26,151 nucleotides of DNA, taken from positions 1 to 26,151 of the IMG/VR virus record IMGVR_UViG_3300021378_000141; one strand, written 5' to 3'. The DNA is from a virus. Shown here piece by piece: positions 6,632 to 13,685 of this stretch (the stretch's first letter is position 1; each line of letters starts with the position of its first letter). Both the position numbers and the translations under genes were made by a program. The notes beneath the pieces were generated by a model. The model was not told the DNA's origin. It ran no database searches and saw nothing but the letters and a program-made list of their open reading frames with translations.

Positions 6632-7515
6632 TGAAACCATCTGAACTAGTGACTTGGCGAGGGACGCCAGGTGTCGGAGACTTTATGTGGGCATTGAACG
6701 CGTGTCACAAATATGCGGCAGATGTAAATATAAGAAAAATCAATCTGGAGATTCACTGGGAACACGGTGAAGACTATCTTCATCACTTCGAAGACCCCGA
6801 AACAATCATAGAACGATGTGACTACATCCATAATTTCTATCACCAGAAGGAACGCGTTGAGGTACACCATATCTTTAATGCTAAGGGTAGATACCAAGAC
6901 TGGAAGTTTGACGATGATGTTATTTTGGAAACAAACGGAGAACGTAGGATAGCGGCAATACATAGTCACAAGGCTCGGTTCTGGTTCGAATCCGACTTTT
7001 ACGATGATAGGCCAGGCAGTACTGCTCCCGATAATGATTGGATATTTCGCAAGGACGCATTCCAAGACTATGACCCTAAACGAATTGTCTTCTGGAGACC
7101 TACATGGAATGCAGAGAAACCCCGTACATGGAAACGTATATTTGAAAATGACGACTGGGATAAGTTAATCAAACATTTCGAGGGTCTGGGGTTCAAGATG
7201 CACGAACTGTCATACCGCACCCCCGCATCTGAAGCGATGCACCTCATCTCTACATCAAGAATGGTTATCTGTTACGATGGTATCTGGCACTATGTTGCAA
7301 AGAATTTTGCACGACCACTCGTGGTAATCAGCGGTGAAGGAGTGACTAAATACCATACACCGAATGCGTTAAGAATAAGTCCAGACAAATCTAAAGTAAC
7401 TGACGGTAAGGATGCATGGTGGTGGATAGAACGTGTCGAAGAACTGTTGAACCAAACTAAACGAAAAGCAGTAGAATATGAAGAGAGGATGAAAACTTAT
7501 TATGGAAATGACTAG
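6631..7515 (+). CDS. Glycosyltransferase, GT9/heptosyltransferase-like
   Basis: A 294-residue protein. The N-terminus TWRGTPGVGDFMWALNACHK matches the GVGDF/L..A.P..L motif at the start of ADP-heptose:LPS heptosyltransferases and related GT-B enzymes. The C-terminal part has SRMVICYDGIWHYVAKNFARPLVVI, like the donor-binding D..(M/W)H.A.A...P segment of GT9. Donor and acceptor are unknown. It overlaps the radical SAM gene by 14 bases, so the two are likely made together. Confidence 0.75.
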   Translation: MKPSELVTWRGTPGVGDFMWALNACHKYAADVNIRKINLEIHWEHGEDYLHHFEDPETIIERCDYIHNFYHQKERVEVHHIFNAKGRYQDWKFDDDVILETNGERRIAAIHSHKARFWFESDFYDDRPGSTAPDNDWIFRKDAFQDYDPKRIVFWRPTWNAEKPRTWKRIFENDDWDKLIKHFEGLGFKMHELSYRTPASEAMHLISTSRMVICYDGIWHYVAKNFARPLVVISGEGVTKYHTPNALRISPDKSKVTDGKDAWWWIERVEELLNQTKRKAVEYEERMKTYYGND

Positions 7516-8491
7516 AGAAACATTTCAGATTGACCGTGCCGTAATCGAAGTCGCGGGGGGATGTAACTACTCTTGTTCTATGTGTCCACAGGACTTGCGT
7601 GAAGGTGGACGACACAAAGGGTTCCGTCGTATCATGAAACTTGATGAGTTCGAGAAGTACGTTGCTGATTGCGCACAGTATGGACTGAACGTTGTCAACT
7701 TAGACGGTTCAGGTGAAGCCACGATGGCAAAGAACCTACCTGAGTATATCAAGGTAACGAAGAAGTATGGGGCGAAGTGCTTCATCTTCTCTAACGGATT
7801 CAAGATGGAGGGTCAGTACATGCGTGACTGCGTGGACGCGGGACTGGACTTCTATAGATTCTCATTCATTGGTGCAGACGAACAAGACTATTCCAAGTGG
7901 ATGTACAATGCTGTGGGTGGTCACTACGCACAGATTAGACGTAACATCGAAGAGATGGTTGCGTATGTAAAGGAGTCGGGTTCAGACTGCGTGGTATCAA
8001 CTTACCACTTGATTACCGATAATGATAACATCGACCAAGAACTAGAGAAGTACAAGACTCTAGTAGATGAGTTGGGTGTCAAGACAGAAATCTGGAAGAT
8101 GCACAACTGGTCTGGTGTTCAGGATATATCGGCGTCCGGTGTACGTGAAGGTAAAGTAAAGACATGTGGTCGACCATTCTCTCCAGATGTAGTAATCAGG
8201 GCCGGTGGACTTGAAAAGAAAACTGGTGCGGTACACCCATGCTGTCAAGTGTTAGGACGGGACGAAGAGGCCGTGTTGGGTCACTGTTCCGACGACAACA
8301 TCTTAGATATATTCTTTGGTGAAGAGTATGAAACTCTACGAGAGCAACACCGCACCGGAGACTACCCAGACTTTTGTAAGAGTTGTGACTTCTTGGTAGA
8401 TGACCCAGAAGTTCTGGTATACACCAACCACGAACGTGATCTGATGAAGATGCACGGAACTAATTTCACACTTAACGATTATAGGGATTAA
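7502..8491 (+). CDS. Radical SAM enzyme with SPASM/twitch-like C-terminus
   Basis: 329 residues. GGCNYSCSMCPQ supplies the CxxxCxxC cluster (Cys21, Cys25, Cys28) that binds the SAM-reducing 4Fe-4S. LDGSGEATM at about 61-69 is the usual GGE/GEP-like SAM-contact motif, and FIFSNGF is the following strand. A second Cys set (about 222, 247, 248, 262, 292, 295) fits a SPASM or twitch auxiliary-cluster domain. Such enzymes modify peptides or, in sugar clusters, perform dehydrogenation or epimerisation; the substrate here is unknown. Two near starts, ATG 7502 and ATG 7508, are possible. It sits between glycosyltransferase-like and sulfotransferase-like genes. Confidence 0.88.
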   Translation: MEMTRETFQIDRAVIEVAGGCNYSCSMCPQDLREGGRHKGFRRIMKLDEFEKYVADCAQYGLNVVNLDGSGEATMAKNLPEYIKVTKKYGAKCFIFSNGFKMEGQYMRDCVDAGLDFYRFSFIGADEQDYSKWMYNAVGGHYAQIRRNIEEMVAYVKESGSDCVVSTYHLITDNDNIDQELEKYKTLVDELGVKTEIWKMHNWSGVQDISASGVREGKVKTCGRPFSPDVVIRAGGLEKKTGAVHPCCQVLGRDEEAVLGHCSDDNILDIFFGEEYETLREQHRTGDYPDFCKSCDFLVDDPEVLVYTNHERDLMKMHGTNFTLNDYRD

Positions 8492-8492
8492 T

Positions 8493-8696
8493 ATGTTTAA
8501 TTTAGAAAAACTTTCTTTTTACGGTATGATGGCAAAGACTTGGATTCAAGCACGCCTTGGCGAACGCACAACATATGATGGTGTAGTCATCATCGCAATC
8601 TGTGGTAGTTACCTCATCTTTGATGGTATCATCACATTAGGCGCATACGCTGGTATTCTATATGGTCTATGGACTATGTGGGAACAACAAAAATAA
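8493..8696 (+). CDS. Small two-span membrane protein
   Basis: 67 residues. A short soluble start (MFNLEKLSFYGMMAKTWIQ) is followed by two closely spaced hydrophobic segments at about 31-44 and 48-61 and a short polar tail. It starts one base after the radical SAM stop, with AGGGA upstream. This resembles small membrane proteins near the lysis genes of marine T4-type phages, but I cannot assign a role. Confidence 0.7.
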   Translation: MFNLEKLSFYGMMAKTWIQARLGERTTYDGVVIIAICGSYLIFDGIITLGAYAGILYGLWTMWEQQK

Positions 8697-8730
8697 ATTA
8701 TATAATAAAAAGTTCTCAGAAGTATTTTAT

Positions 8731-8738
8731 TATAAATA
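8731..8738 (+). promoter_or_regulatory. T4-type late promoter (TATAAATA)
   Basis: Exact TATAAATA in the 139-base gap before the sulfotransferase-like gene. Expected initiation near 8744 gives a leader of about 92 bases, the longest of the late leaders here, which contains two perfect palindromes (8759-8770 and 8786-8795). Confidence 0.75.
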
Positions 8739-8835
8739 ATAAGACTTATTCCGTATTTGACTGGCCAGTCCAGCGAGTTCCATTTCGCACGTGCGGTGTA
8801 AGAAACTCTTTAAAGAATTTACCGAGGAACAAACA

Positions 8836-9543
8836 ATGAAACACAGCATTGTAACACTTAACGATCACTACTTGGTCGGCAGTGCCGCATCGGGTCATGA
8901 TTTCGTTCAAAACATGTATGGTATGTATATCCGTTACGAGCAAAACCTAGACACATCAAAAACCAATCTAGAAATTTCTTCTATAGCGCAAGACAAGTTG
9001 TATAAACCATTGTTTTGGACATCGCTGGGTTGGATTTCAGCACACGACCCTATCTCATCCGAAACAATCATAGATGGAATGAACAATAATGCTATTGTAA
9101 CTTCTCAACTATTGAGAATAAAGAGAGACTATAAAGATGTATTGGTCTCTGCTTGGCAGACATGGTCTTCAGAATCATCTTGGGAGGAATTCTGCGCGAG
9201 TCCTATTGGATTCTCTATGATAAAATCTTTCGAAGAAGCTGCTAACCAGTTTACATATGAAACAGTAATATCTTACGAAACCCTAGTAGAGAACCCACAT
9301 CGGGTATTAACTTCTATAGTAGAGCACCTTCTACCGCGTCAAGATAACCCAGAACTAGAAACTTTTGGACAAGCTAAACGCACCATTAATTTGGATGTTA
9401 TCGACGCTGTTGTTCAGGACTCTAAAGTACGCGATTGTCGTCCAGGCGTATCACAAGGTCTACTAGAAAGTGTTGGTGTTTGGAAGCAATTCATATCAAA
9501 GACTCAAGCAGAAGAAGTAGATGAGTTCGTAGAATCACTATAA
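8836..9543 (+). CDS. Sulfotransferase-like protein
   Basis: 235 residues from ATG 8836, chosen over an in-frame GTG at 8791 because CGAGGAA lies eight bases upstream. The N-terminal VGSAASGHDFVQNMYGM resembles the 5'-phosphosulfate-binding loop of PAPS-dependent sulfotransferases (usually xPRSGTT). VISYETLVENPHRVLTSIVEHLL matches the RYEDL...P....I..FL segment, and the C-terminal VGVWKQFIS..QAEEVDEF fits the GRW...LS..Q...I motif. The usual Arg/Thr of the first loop are replaced, so activity is uncertain. A terminator follows, so it forms a single-gene late unit. Confidence 0.65.
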   Translation: MKHSIVTLNDHYLVGSAASGHDFVQNMYGMYIRYEQNLDTSKTNLEISSIAQDKLYKPLFWTSLGWISAHDPISSETIIDGMNNNAIVTSQLLRIKRDYKDVLVSAWQTWSSESSWEEFCASPIGFSMIKSFEEAANQFTYETVISYETLVENPHRVLTSIVEHLLPRQDNPELETFGQAKRTINLDVIDAVVQDSKVRDCRPGVSQGLLESVGVWKQFISKTQAEEVDEFVESL

Positions 9544-9570
9544 TCTTTAGTTAGGTTTAAGATAGATAAA

Positions 9571-9602
9571 GACGGGATTGGAAACTTTCCCGTCTTTTTT
9601 TT
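9571..9602 (+). terminator. Rho-independent terminator
   Basis: Seven-base-pair stem GACGGGA / TCCCGTC (9571-9577 and 9588-9594), ten-base loop, then eight T. It closes the sulfotransferase-like gene 28 bases after its stop. Confidence 0.9.
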
Positions 9603-9616
9603 GTTCTGAGAATAAT

Positions 9617-10276
9617 ATGGTTAGAAAAAGTTTTTTGACAGGATGTGACTTTAACACCGAATGGCAGCTGCCTTGGTTTATAGAGAACTTCATTGAACAT
9701 TCTGTGGGGATTTTGCAGATAGCGGACTTTGGTATGACAGATGATATGTTAGATTTCATCGAACATCATCCTAGATTCGGTAAACAACTTTATGTTCTTA
9801 GTTTTGAAAACAAAGTTGACGGGTGGTTTAAGAAGCCACGGGCAATATATGAGGCGACTCGCGATAAGTTCACGATATGTTGGTTAGATACCGACTGTCA
9901 AATAGATGGTGACGTAGATTCTATTTGGGGATTCTATGAAGAAGGTAGAATGGGTATGGTAGTAGACCGCCCTTGGACTAAGAGACGCCCTGGCAATGGG
10001 GACTGGTACAACTCTGGAGTAGTCCTGAGTGACCGCAACGAAACTCTGATTAACTGGATGAATTCTTGTGAAGAAAACCAAACTGAATCTGACCAGTACA
10101 TCCTACACCATATACACACCCCCATAGAAAGGTTAAGCAAAATATACCCATTACCACATAAATACAATACGTTACGGTTAGACTACATAGATAAGTTAGC
10201 TGTAGATAATCCTATCATTATACACCATACTGGAAAGAAAGGTAATGATGTGATTAAACAACAGATGAATTTTTAG
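9617..10276 (+). CDS. GT8-like glycosyltransferase with DxD motif
   Basis: 219 residues from ATG 9617. The frame is open further upstream, but that part lies within the terminator, so the later start is preferred. CWLDTDCQIDGDV supplies the DxD metal motif (Asp91, Asp93), NSGVVL is the usual acceptor-side strand, and PIIIHHTGKKGND near the C-terminus matches the His/Lys diphosphate site. It is the second GT8-like enzyme in the window; the two are clearly diverged (281 versus 219 residues). Specificity is unknown. No promoter is evident after the terminator, so expression may depend on readthrough. Confidence 0.82.
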   Translation: MVRKSFLTGCDFNTEWQLPWFIENFIEHSVGILQIADFGMTDDMLDFIEHHPRFGKQLYVLSFENKVDGWFKKPRAIYEATRDKFTICWLDTDCQIDGDVDSIWGFYEEGRMGMVVDRPWTKRRPGNGDWYNSGVVLSDRNETLINWMNSCEENQTESDQYILHHIHTPIERLSKIYPLPHKYNTLRLDYIDKLAVDNPIIIHHTGKKGNDVIKQQMNF

Positions 10277-10293
10277 TTACTGGAGAATATAAT

Positions 10294-10764
10294 ATGTTAA
10301 GTGGATTAATAGGTTCACTACTAGGATTCGGGGGTTCCCTTGTCCCAGCAGTGACAGACCATTTCGCTGCAAAGCGAAACAACGAATTTGAATTAAAGAA
10401 GATGGAGAAGATGGCTGAACTACGGGCAGCTGGATTCGACCATGATATGAAGATGTTCGAGACCAAGGCGGCAGACGATGAACACGCTCGATTGATCGAA
10501 CACGACATCTCAATCAACCGAGGTACAGGGTTCATTGCCGGACTACAGAAGTCGGTACGCCCTATAATCACATACTGTTTCTTTGTCCTGTTTGCGGTGA
10601 TAGAGGTTAACATGTTACAACAAGCACTAGCGAATGGAACAGACCTTTCGAGTGCATTGAACACCTTATGGGATGAAGATACCAAGGCGATATTCGCTGC
10701 GATTATTTCTTTCTGGTTCGGTTCACGTGCGGTAGAGAAGGCACGAGAACGTCAAATAAAATGA
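10294..10764 (+). CDS. Putative holin, GTA_holin_3TM-like
   Basis: 156 residues. A Gly-rich hydrophobic N-terminus (LSGLIGSLLGFGGSLVP) is followed by a long charged helix (about 27-80), then two hydrophobic segments at about 91-112 and 131-146, the second ending FWFGSRAVEKARERQ. This order, with a conserved RP before the first main span, fits the three-span holin family first described for gene-transfer-agent release (PF11351 from memory). A holin would time endolysin release. ATG 10294 follows CTGGAG at good spacing. It heads the group nuclease, lipoprotein, DUF115-like, small membrane protein. Confidence 0.8.
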   Translation: MLSGLIGSLLGFGGSLVPAVTDHFAAKRNNEFELKKMEKMAELRAAGFDHDMKMFETKAADDEHARLIEHDISINRGTGFIAGLQKSVRPIITYCFFVLFAVIEVNMLQQALANGTDLSSALNTLWDEDTKAIFAAIISFWFGSRAVEKARERQIK

Positions 10765-10773
10765 AGGTGAAAG

Positions 10774-11124
10774 ATGTATAATTATGAAGCGACAATACGC
10801 AGATGGGTGGATGGTGATACTGTCGACGTTGATATTGACCTTGGTTTTGGTCTTGTTTACTCTAATCAGCGGTTGCGTCTTTATGGTATTGATGCTTACG
10901 AGTCGCGCACTAGAAACCTTGACGAAAAGAAAAAGGGTCTTGCAGCAAAAGATTACGTCAATGAGATGGCTCCGGTAGGTACCAAGGTAAGTATCATTAC
11001 CCATAAAACAGGTAAGTACGGACGTATCCTCGCAGAAGTGTTCGTCGAAACCAAATATAATGAATGGAAGTGTATCAACACCCTACTAACAGAGGAAGGT
11101 CATGCGACGCGGTATCCTGTATAA
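10774..11124 (+). CDS. Staphylococcal-nuclease-like nuclease (thermonuclease fold)
   Basis: The 116-residue protein is a minimal SNase domain. RRWVDGDTVDVDIDLGF is the first beta-strand pair with the metal-binding Asp, RLRLYGIDAYESR carries Arg35, Asp40 and Glu43, and GKYGRILAEV carries Arg84. These equal or lie within three positions of the catalytic Arg35, Asp40, Glu43 and Arg87 of the S. aureus enzyme, so it is probably an active Ca2+-dependent DNA/RNA nuclease. There is no signal peptide, so it acts in the cytoplasm, perhaps on host nucleic acid. AAGGTGAAAG precedes the ATG. It overlaps the lipoprotein gene by 23 bases. Confidence 0.93.
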   Translation: MYNYEATIRRWVDGDTVDVDIDLGFGLVYSNQRLRLYGIDAYESRTRNLDEKKKGLAAKDYVNEMAPVGTKVSIITHKTGKYGRILAEVFVETKYNEWKCINTLLTEEGHATRYPV

Positions 11125-11464
11125 AATAGCCCTTGCCATAGTGGTATTGTTTGTGGTATCATGTGACCCGTCTCCAGAGAAAAGAATAACGGGGACACAG
11201 GACTTTACTGGGGTTGAATTTCCTATTACCGTCTATACATATGATAGTCGGACAGAACTAAACAAAGCAATAAAGGATAGGAACCCTAGTAAACGCACGG
11301 TCGAAGGACTCGCACTATGGTTTCTGGTAAAATCAACTAGAGATATAAAACGATGTGAGATTCATGTCGTAACTCCAAGAAGTATTGATGATGAACACGT
11401 ACTTACTTGGGGACATGAACTAGCCCACTGTATATACGGTGCATATCACAAGGAACCAAAATGA
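11102..11464 (+). CDS. Lipoprotein with HExxH metallopeptidase-like motif
   Basis: 120 residues. The N-terminus is a lipoprotein signal (RRGILYKIALAIVVLFVVSC) with a VVSC lipobox; Cys21 would be lipidated and Asp22 at position +2 would favour inner-membrane retention under the enterobacterial rule. Near the C-terminus GHELAHCIYGAYH gives His105, Glu106 and His109, with His116 as a possible third ligand. This is close to, but one residue off, the metzincin HExxHxxGxxH pattern. The body is very short for a peptidase. GAGGAAGG precedes the ATG inside the nuclease gene. It could act on envelope or peptidoglycan proteins late in infection, which is inference. Confidence 0.8.
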   Translation: MRRGILYKIALAIVVLFVVSCDPSPEKRITGTQDFTGVEFPITVYTYDSRTELNKAIKDRNPSKRTVEGLALWFLVKSTRDIKRCEIHVVTPRSIDDEHVLTWGHELAHCIYGAYHKEPK

Positions 11465-12093
11465 AACGAGTCAATATATTAGGTAACGGTGATCACGCTG
11501 CCTTATATGAGAAAGGTACTAACGGAGATTTGCTCGTGTGCAATATGCCTCCTATAGAACTGAGTAAGGAAGAAGTATATGCGTCTTGCATGGTTGACTT
11601 CAAAATGATGGAGGCTCTGGAAAAGGGTGAAGTCAAGTTGGATGAGTATGACTGGGTTCTGGGTACACGCCCGCGTAGATGGATGGAAGTGAAGGCCGCG
11701 TTCTACTTGAAGTACTCCCAGAACATACGGGGATTCCATACTTACGTCCCACCCTATGCTCAGTTGCCCGGGCATAAACTGTCAGAAGCTGCATCTAACT
11801 ATAGTTGCGGTCACATGGCAGTAGACTATGCGTGTCGCATCATGAAAGCGAAAGAGGTACATCTGTATGGGTTCGACGCAATGTTTGATATGAACCTAAA
11901 CAGTTATACAGACAACTTCTTGAAGTCTAACAGGACTGCGTTAAACGTACACCGTATGGCCAGTAACTGGCGTCCTATATGGTCTGGATTCTTTAGAGAG
12001 TTCAGTGATGTTCAATTTGTCATTCATCATGGTCATGCAGATATTAAATTATCGTTACCTGAGAATGCGAGAGTGGAGGTTAGAGCACTATAA
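11461..12093 (+). CDS. DUF115/GT42-like putative glycosyltransferase
   Basis: 210 residues. The N-terminal VNILGNGDHA resembles the nucleotide-binding GNG/GPS start of DUF115 and CST-I-type sialyltransferase folds. SCGHMAVDYACRIMKAKEVHLYGFDAMFD corresponds to the S.G..A...A...G..eI.L.GfD segment typical of that superfamily. A final HHGH could hold the active-site His. The donor might be CMP-activated if GT42-like, but this is inference. ATGA overlap with the lipoprotein gene and TAATG overlap with the next. Confidence 0.65.
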   Translation: MKRVNILGNGDHAALYEKGTNGDLLVCNMPPIELSKEEVYASCMVDFKMMEALEKGEVKLDEYDWVLGTRPRRWMEVKAAFYLKYSQNIRGFHTYVPPYAQLPGHKLSEAASNYSCGHMAVDYACRIMKAKEVHLYGFDAMFDMNLNSYTDNFLKSNRTALNVHRMASNWRPIWSGFFREFSDVQFVIHHGHADIKLSLPENARVEVRAL

Positions 12094-12230
12094 TGGAAAT
12101 GGAAAAACTTATTAAGTCAGCAAAAGAGTTTGTATCTGATACCGCACATGATTTTGTAACAGTTTGGGAGTTCAGACCAAACGTGCTTATTTGGTGTGCA
12201 GTAGCAGGAATTATACTACTGCTGATATAA
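12093..12230 (+). CDS. Very small single-span membrane protein
   Basis: 45 residues starting at the TAATG overlap with 11461-12093. A charged helix of about 28 residues leads into one C-terminal span (VLIWCAVAGIILLLI). The arrangement mirrors the 66-residue membrane protein before the endolysin. The stop codon lies at the foot of the convergent terminator hairpin. Unrecognised. Confidence 0.7.
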   Translation: MEMEKLIKSAKEFVSDTAHDFVTVWEFRPNVLIWCAVAGIILLLI

Positions 12231-12255
12231 AAAAAGGGGACTTTCGTCCCCTTCT
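12229..12255. terminator. Terminator between convergent units
   Basis: Stem GGGGAC / GTCCCC (12236-12241 and 12246-12251) around TTTC. Read leftward the stem is followed by seven T, a strong terminator for the minus-strand pair. Read rightward it is followed by TTCTTC, weaker but plausible. It separates the two convergent late units. Confidence 0.88.
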
Positions 12256-12280
12256 TCATTCTTACTGTCGGGTAAGTTCC

Positions 12281-13126
12281 TTAGAATACTTTAATCATGG
12301 ATTTCATAATATCGTATTCTTCCGGGCGGCCTGTTGACATATTTTCGTCCCAATTTGAACGTAGGGCAAATGTTGTGTCGACCATTGTCTTGCTGTCTTT
12401 CTCTTCACCATTGAACCATTTAACTGAAGACGGTGCTCCGTAATAAATGTCGACCATATCAAATTCTGGTGTGCAGTATGGTGCGAAGATTTCTCGTACT
12501 TGAGATTCTTCAAAACCAACTTCTTGGTCTTCCATAGGCACGCCTAGGAAAACTACTGCATCAAACTTTTCATGTTCACCCTCAAGTGTCCACGATGAAT
12601 GTCCATGTTTGTACTGTTGTGAACAAGACATGAAATTTTCTTTCATTTCGTTGATGTCATAAATTTCGTGCATTACACCTTTGTACTTATCTTCAGGTGG
12701 ACGCGGAATGACAAAAGAACAGTCATACTGGTACATCTTCATAAGTGTTGGTATGAACTGAGCAATGATGTTCATATCTGGAAAAGATTGCATCCCCTCT
12801 CTTTCTGGTGGAAGTATGTCAATCATACGACCAGCAAACTTATCAAGCATCCAGTGAGTCTGGCCATCATTGAAGTGACCAACAAACAGGATATTCTTAT
12901 ATCCACAAGACATCAACGCGTTAACGAACATTGGGGCACGTGAAAGAGCTTCTTCCGCCATGTCGATTTCTAGATTCTTGTAACGTAGATACTTACCACG
13001 AACAGTAGTAAGTTCCTTTAACTGATTGTTTAAGAAACGTGCTAGACGCACCTTTTCTGTTTCTGGGAAGAAGGTCTGTGATTGACCGTCTTTTAAAATG
13101 ACTTCGTCTTTTGGGTTGTAAAACAT
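12281..13126 (-). CDS. Hypothetical protein, possible Rossmann-like fold
   Basis: 281 residues on the minus strand, second gene of a two-gene unit. A helical N-terminal region (about 20-70) precedes NILFVGHFNDGQTHWMLDKFAGRMIDILPPE, a strand-loop-helix that could be a nucleotide- or SAM-binding unit, and FDAVVFLGVPMED later resembles a motif IV strand. The Gly-rich loop of a true methyltransferase is weak, so the fold is only a suggestion. Position beside late genes makes a structural or virion-associated role equally possible. The ATG at 13126 lies three bases after the stop of the upstream gene. Confidence 0.75.
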   Translation of the reverse strand: MFYNPKDEVILKDGQSQTFFPETEKVRLARFLNNQLKELTTVRGKYLRYKNLEIDMAEEALSRAPMFVNALMSCGYKNILFVGHFNDGQTHWMLDKFAGRMIDILPPEREGMQSFPDMNIIAQFIPTLMKMYQYDCSFVIPRPPEDKYKGVMHEIYDINEMKENFMSCSQQYKHGHSSWTLEGEHEKFDAVVFLGVPMEDQEVGFEESQVREIFAPYCTPEFDMVDIYYGAPSSVKWFNGEEKDSKTMVDTTFALRSNWDENMSTGRPEEYDIMKSMIKVF

Positions 13127-13129
13127 TGG

Positions 13130-13384
13130 TTAGGATCCCTTATAGATGTTTTGTATGTATTCTTCGAATTCCTCGATTTTGTCCAAACGGTTCGGCCACA
13201 GGATATATTCCTTCTCAGGGTTCGCCTTGAGGTTAGTCAAGAGTGGCTGAATCGCATTGTACAAGTCGTCGAGACGTGTTGTGGTTTCGTCTATTGCATC
13301 TGAGACTGACTCTAACTGCTGGGCAGATTCGAGCTCTGACTCATCTACTACGGTGAAACCGAAATCAAATAGTTCTTTATTCAT
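13130..13384 (-). CDS. Conserved small T4-type phage protein, coiled coil
   Basis: 84 residues: MNKELFDFGFTVVDE, then a helical region rich in Glu, Asp and Leu (about 17-50) likely to form a coiled coil, then NPEKEYILWPNRLDKIEEFEEYI. This layout resembles a small protein widespread in marine T4-type phages whose role I do not know. A TATAAATA octamer lies only six bases upstream of the ATG, so a late transcript would begin close to the start codon. No ribosome site is visible. Confidence 0.8.
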   Translation of the reverse strand: MNKELFDFGFTVVDESELESAQQLESVSDAIDETTTRLDDLYNAIQPLLTNLKANPEKEYILWPNRLDKIEEFEEYIQNIYKGS

Positions 13385-13389
13385 ACGTT

Positions 13390-13397
13390 TATTTATA
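13390..13397 (-). promoter_or_regulatory. Leftward T4-type late promoter (TATAAATA)
   Basis: On the minus strand TATAAATA runs from 13397 to 13390. With T4 spacing, initiation would fall at about 13384, the A of the ATG of 13130-13384, predicting a leaderless or nearly leaderless transcript. Confidence 0.65.
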
Positions 13398-13406
13398 CAA
13401 AAAGCT

Positions 13407-13435
13407 TTGACAACCTATAGATTGCCTGTTATAAT
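13407..13435 (+). promoter_or_regulatory. Perfect sigma70 promoter, TTGACA-17-TATAAT
   Basis: TTGACA 13407-13412, TATAAT 13430-13435, 17-base spacer. It faces right into the early cluster starting at 13464, and lies nine bases from the leftward late promoter. Confidence 0.9.
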
Positions 13436-13463
13436 GTCTATTCTGACTTAGGGGGGATACTAT

Positions 13464-13685
13464 ATGAATAAATTTAGAATCGTTGAGAAAGAGAATTGTT
13501 ATGGTGGATCCATGTTTTACGTCCAACAGAAGGGTTTGTTGTGGGGGTGGAACTATGTTAGGGATATCCATGATATGGTGATCACTTTTCAAACCGAAGA
13601 GTTTGCTTTGAGATCTATCAGAGAATGGAATGCTTGCAGATACTATAAGATCGTCAACATTACAGAGATGTCGAGTGATGAGTAA
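13464..13685 (+). CDS. Small hypothetical protein, paralogue A
   Basis: 73 residues, predicted mixed alpha/beta, with GLLWGWNYV and a C-terminal KIVNITEM. First gene after the 13407 promoter, with AGGGGGGATAC upstream. It is clearly homologous to the product of 14422-14646 over its full length, sharing FRIVEK/YRIVEK, NCY, FYVQ.KGLLWGWNYV, EFAL.SI.EW and VNITE. Function unknown. The DNA similarity reaches into the ribosome site of the next gene. Confidence 0.75.
   Translation: MNKFRIVEKENCYGGSMFYVQQKGLLWGWNYVRDIHDMVITFQTEEFALRSIREWNACRYYKIVNITEMSSDE

Noticed and set aside
6646-7065. Minus-strand open frame of 139 codons
   Set aside because: Lies wholly within the GT9-like gene, with no ribosome site and no recognisable motif.
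8791-8835. Upstream GTG start adding 15 residues to the sulfotransferase-like protein
   Set aside because: The added codons overlap a palindrome and have no ribosome site, whereas ATG 8836 has CGAGGAA at good spacing.
10254-10685. Minus-strand open frame of 143 codons
   Set aside because: Antisense of the GTA_holin-like gene, whose own reading frame, ribosome site and family features are convincing.
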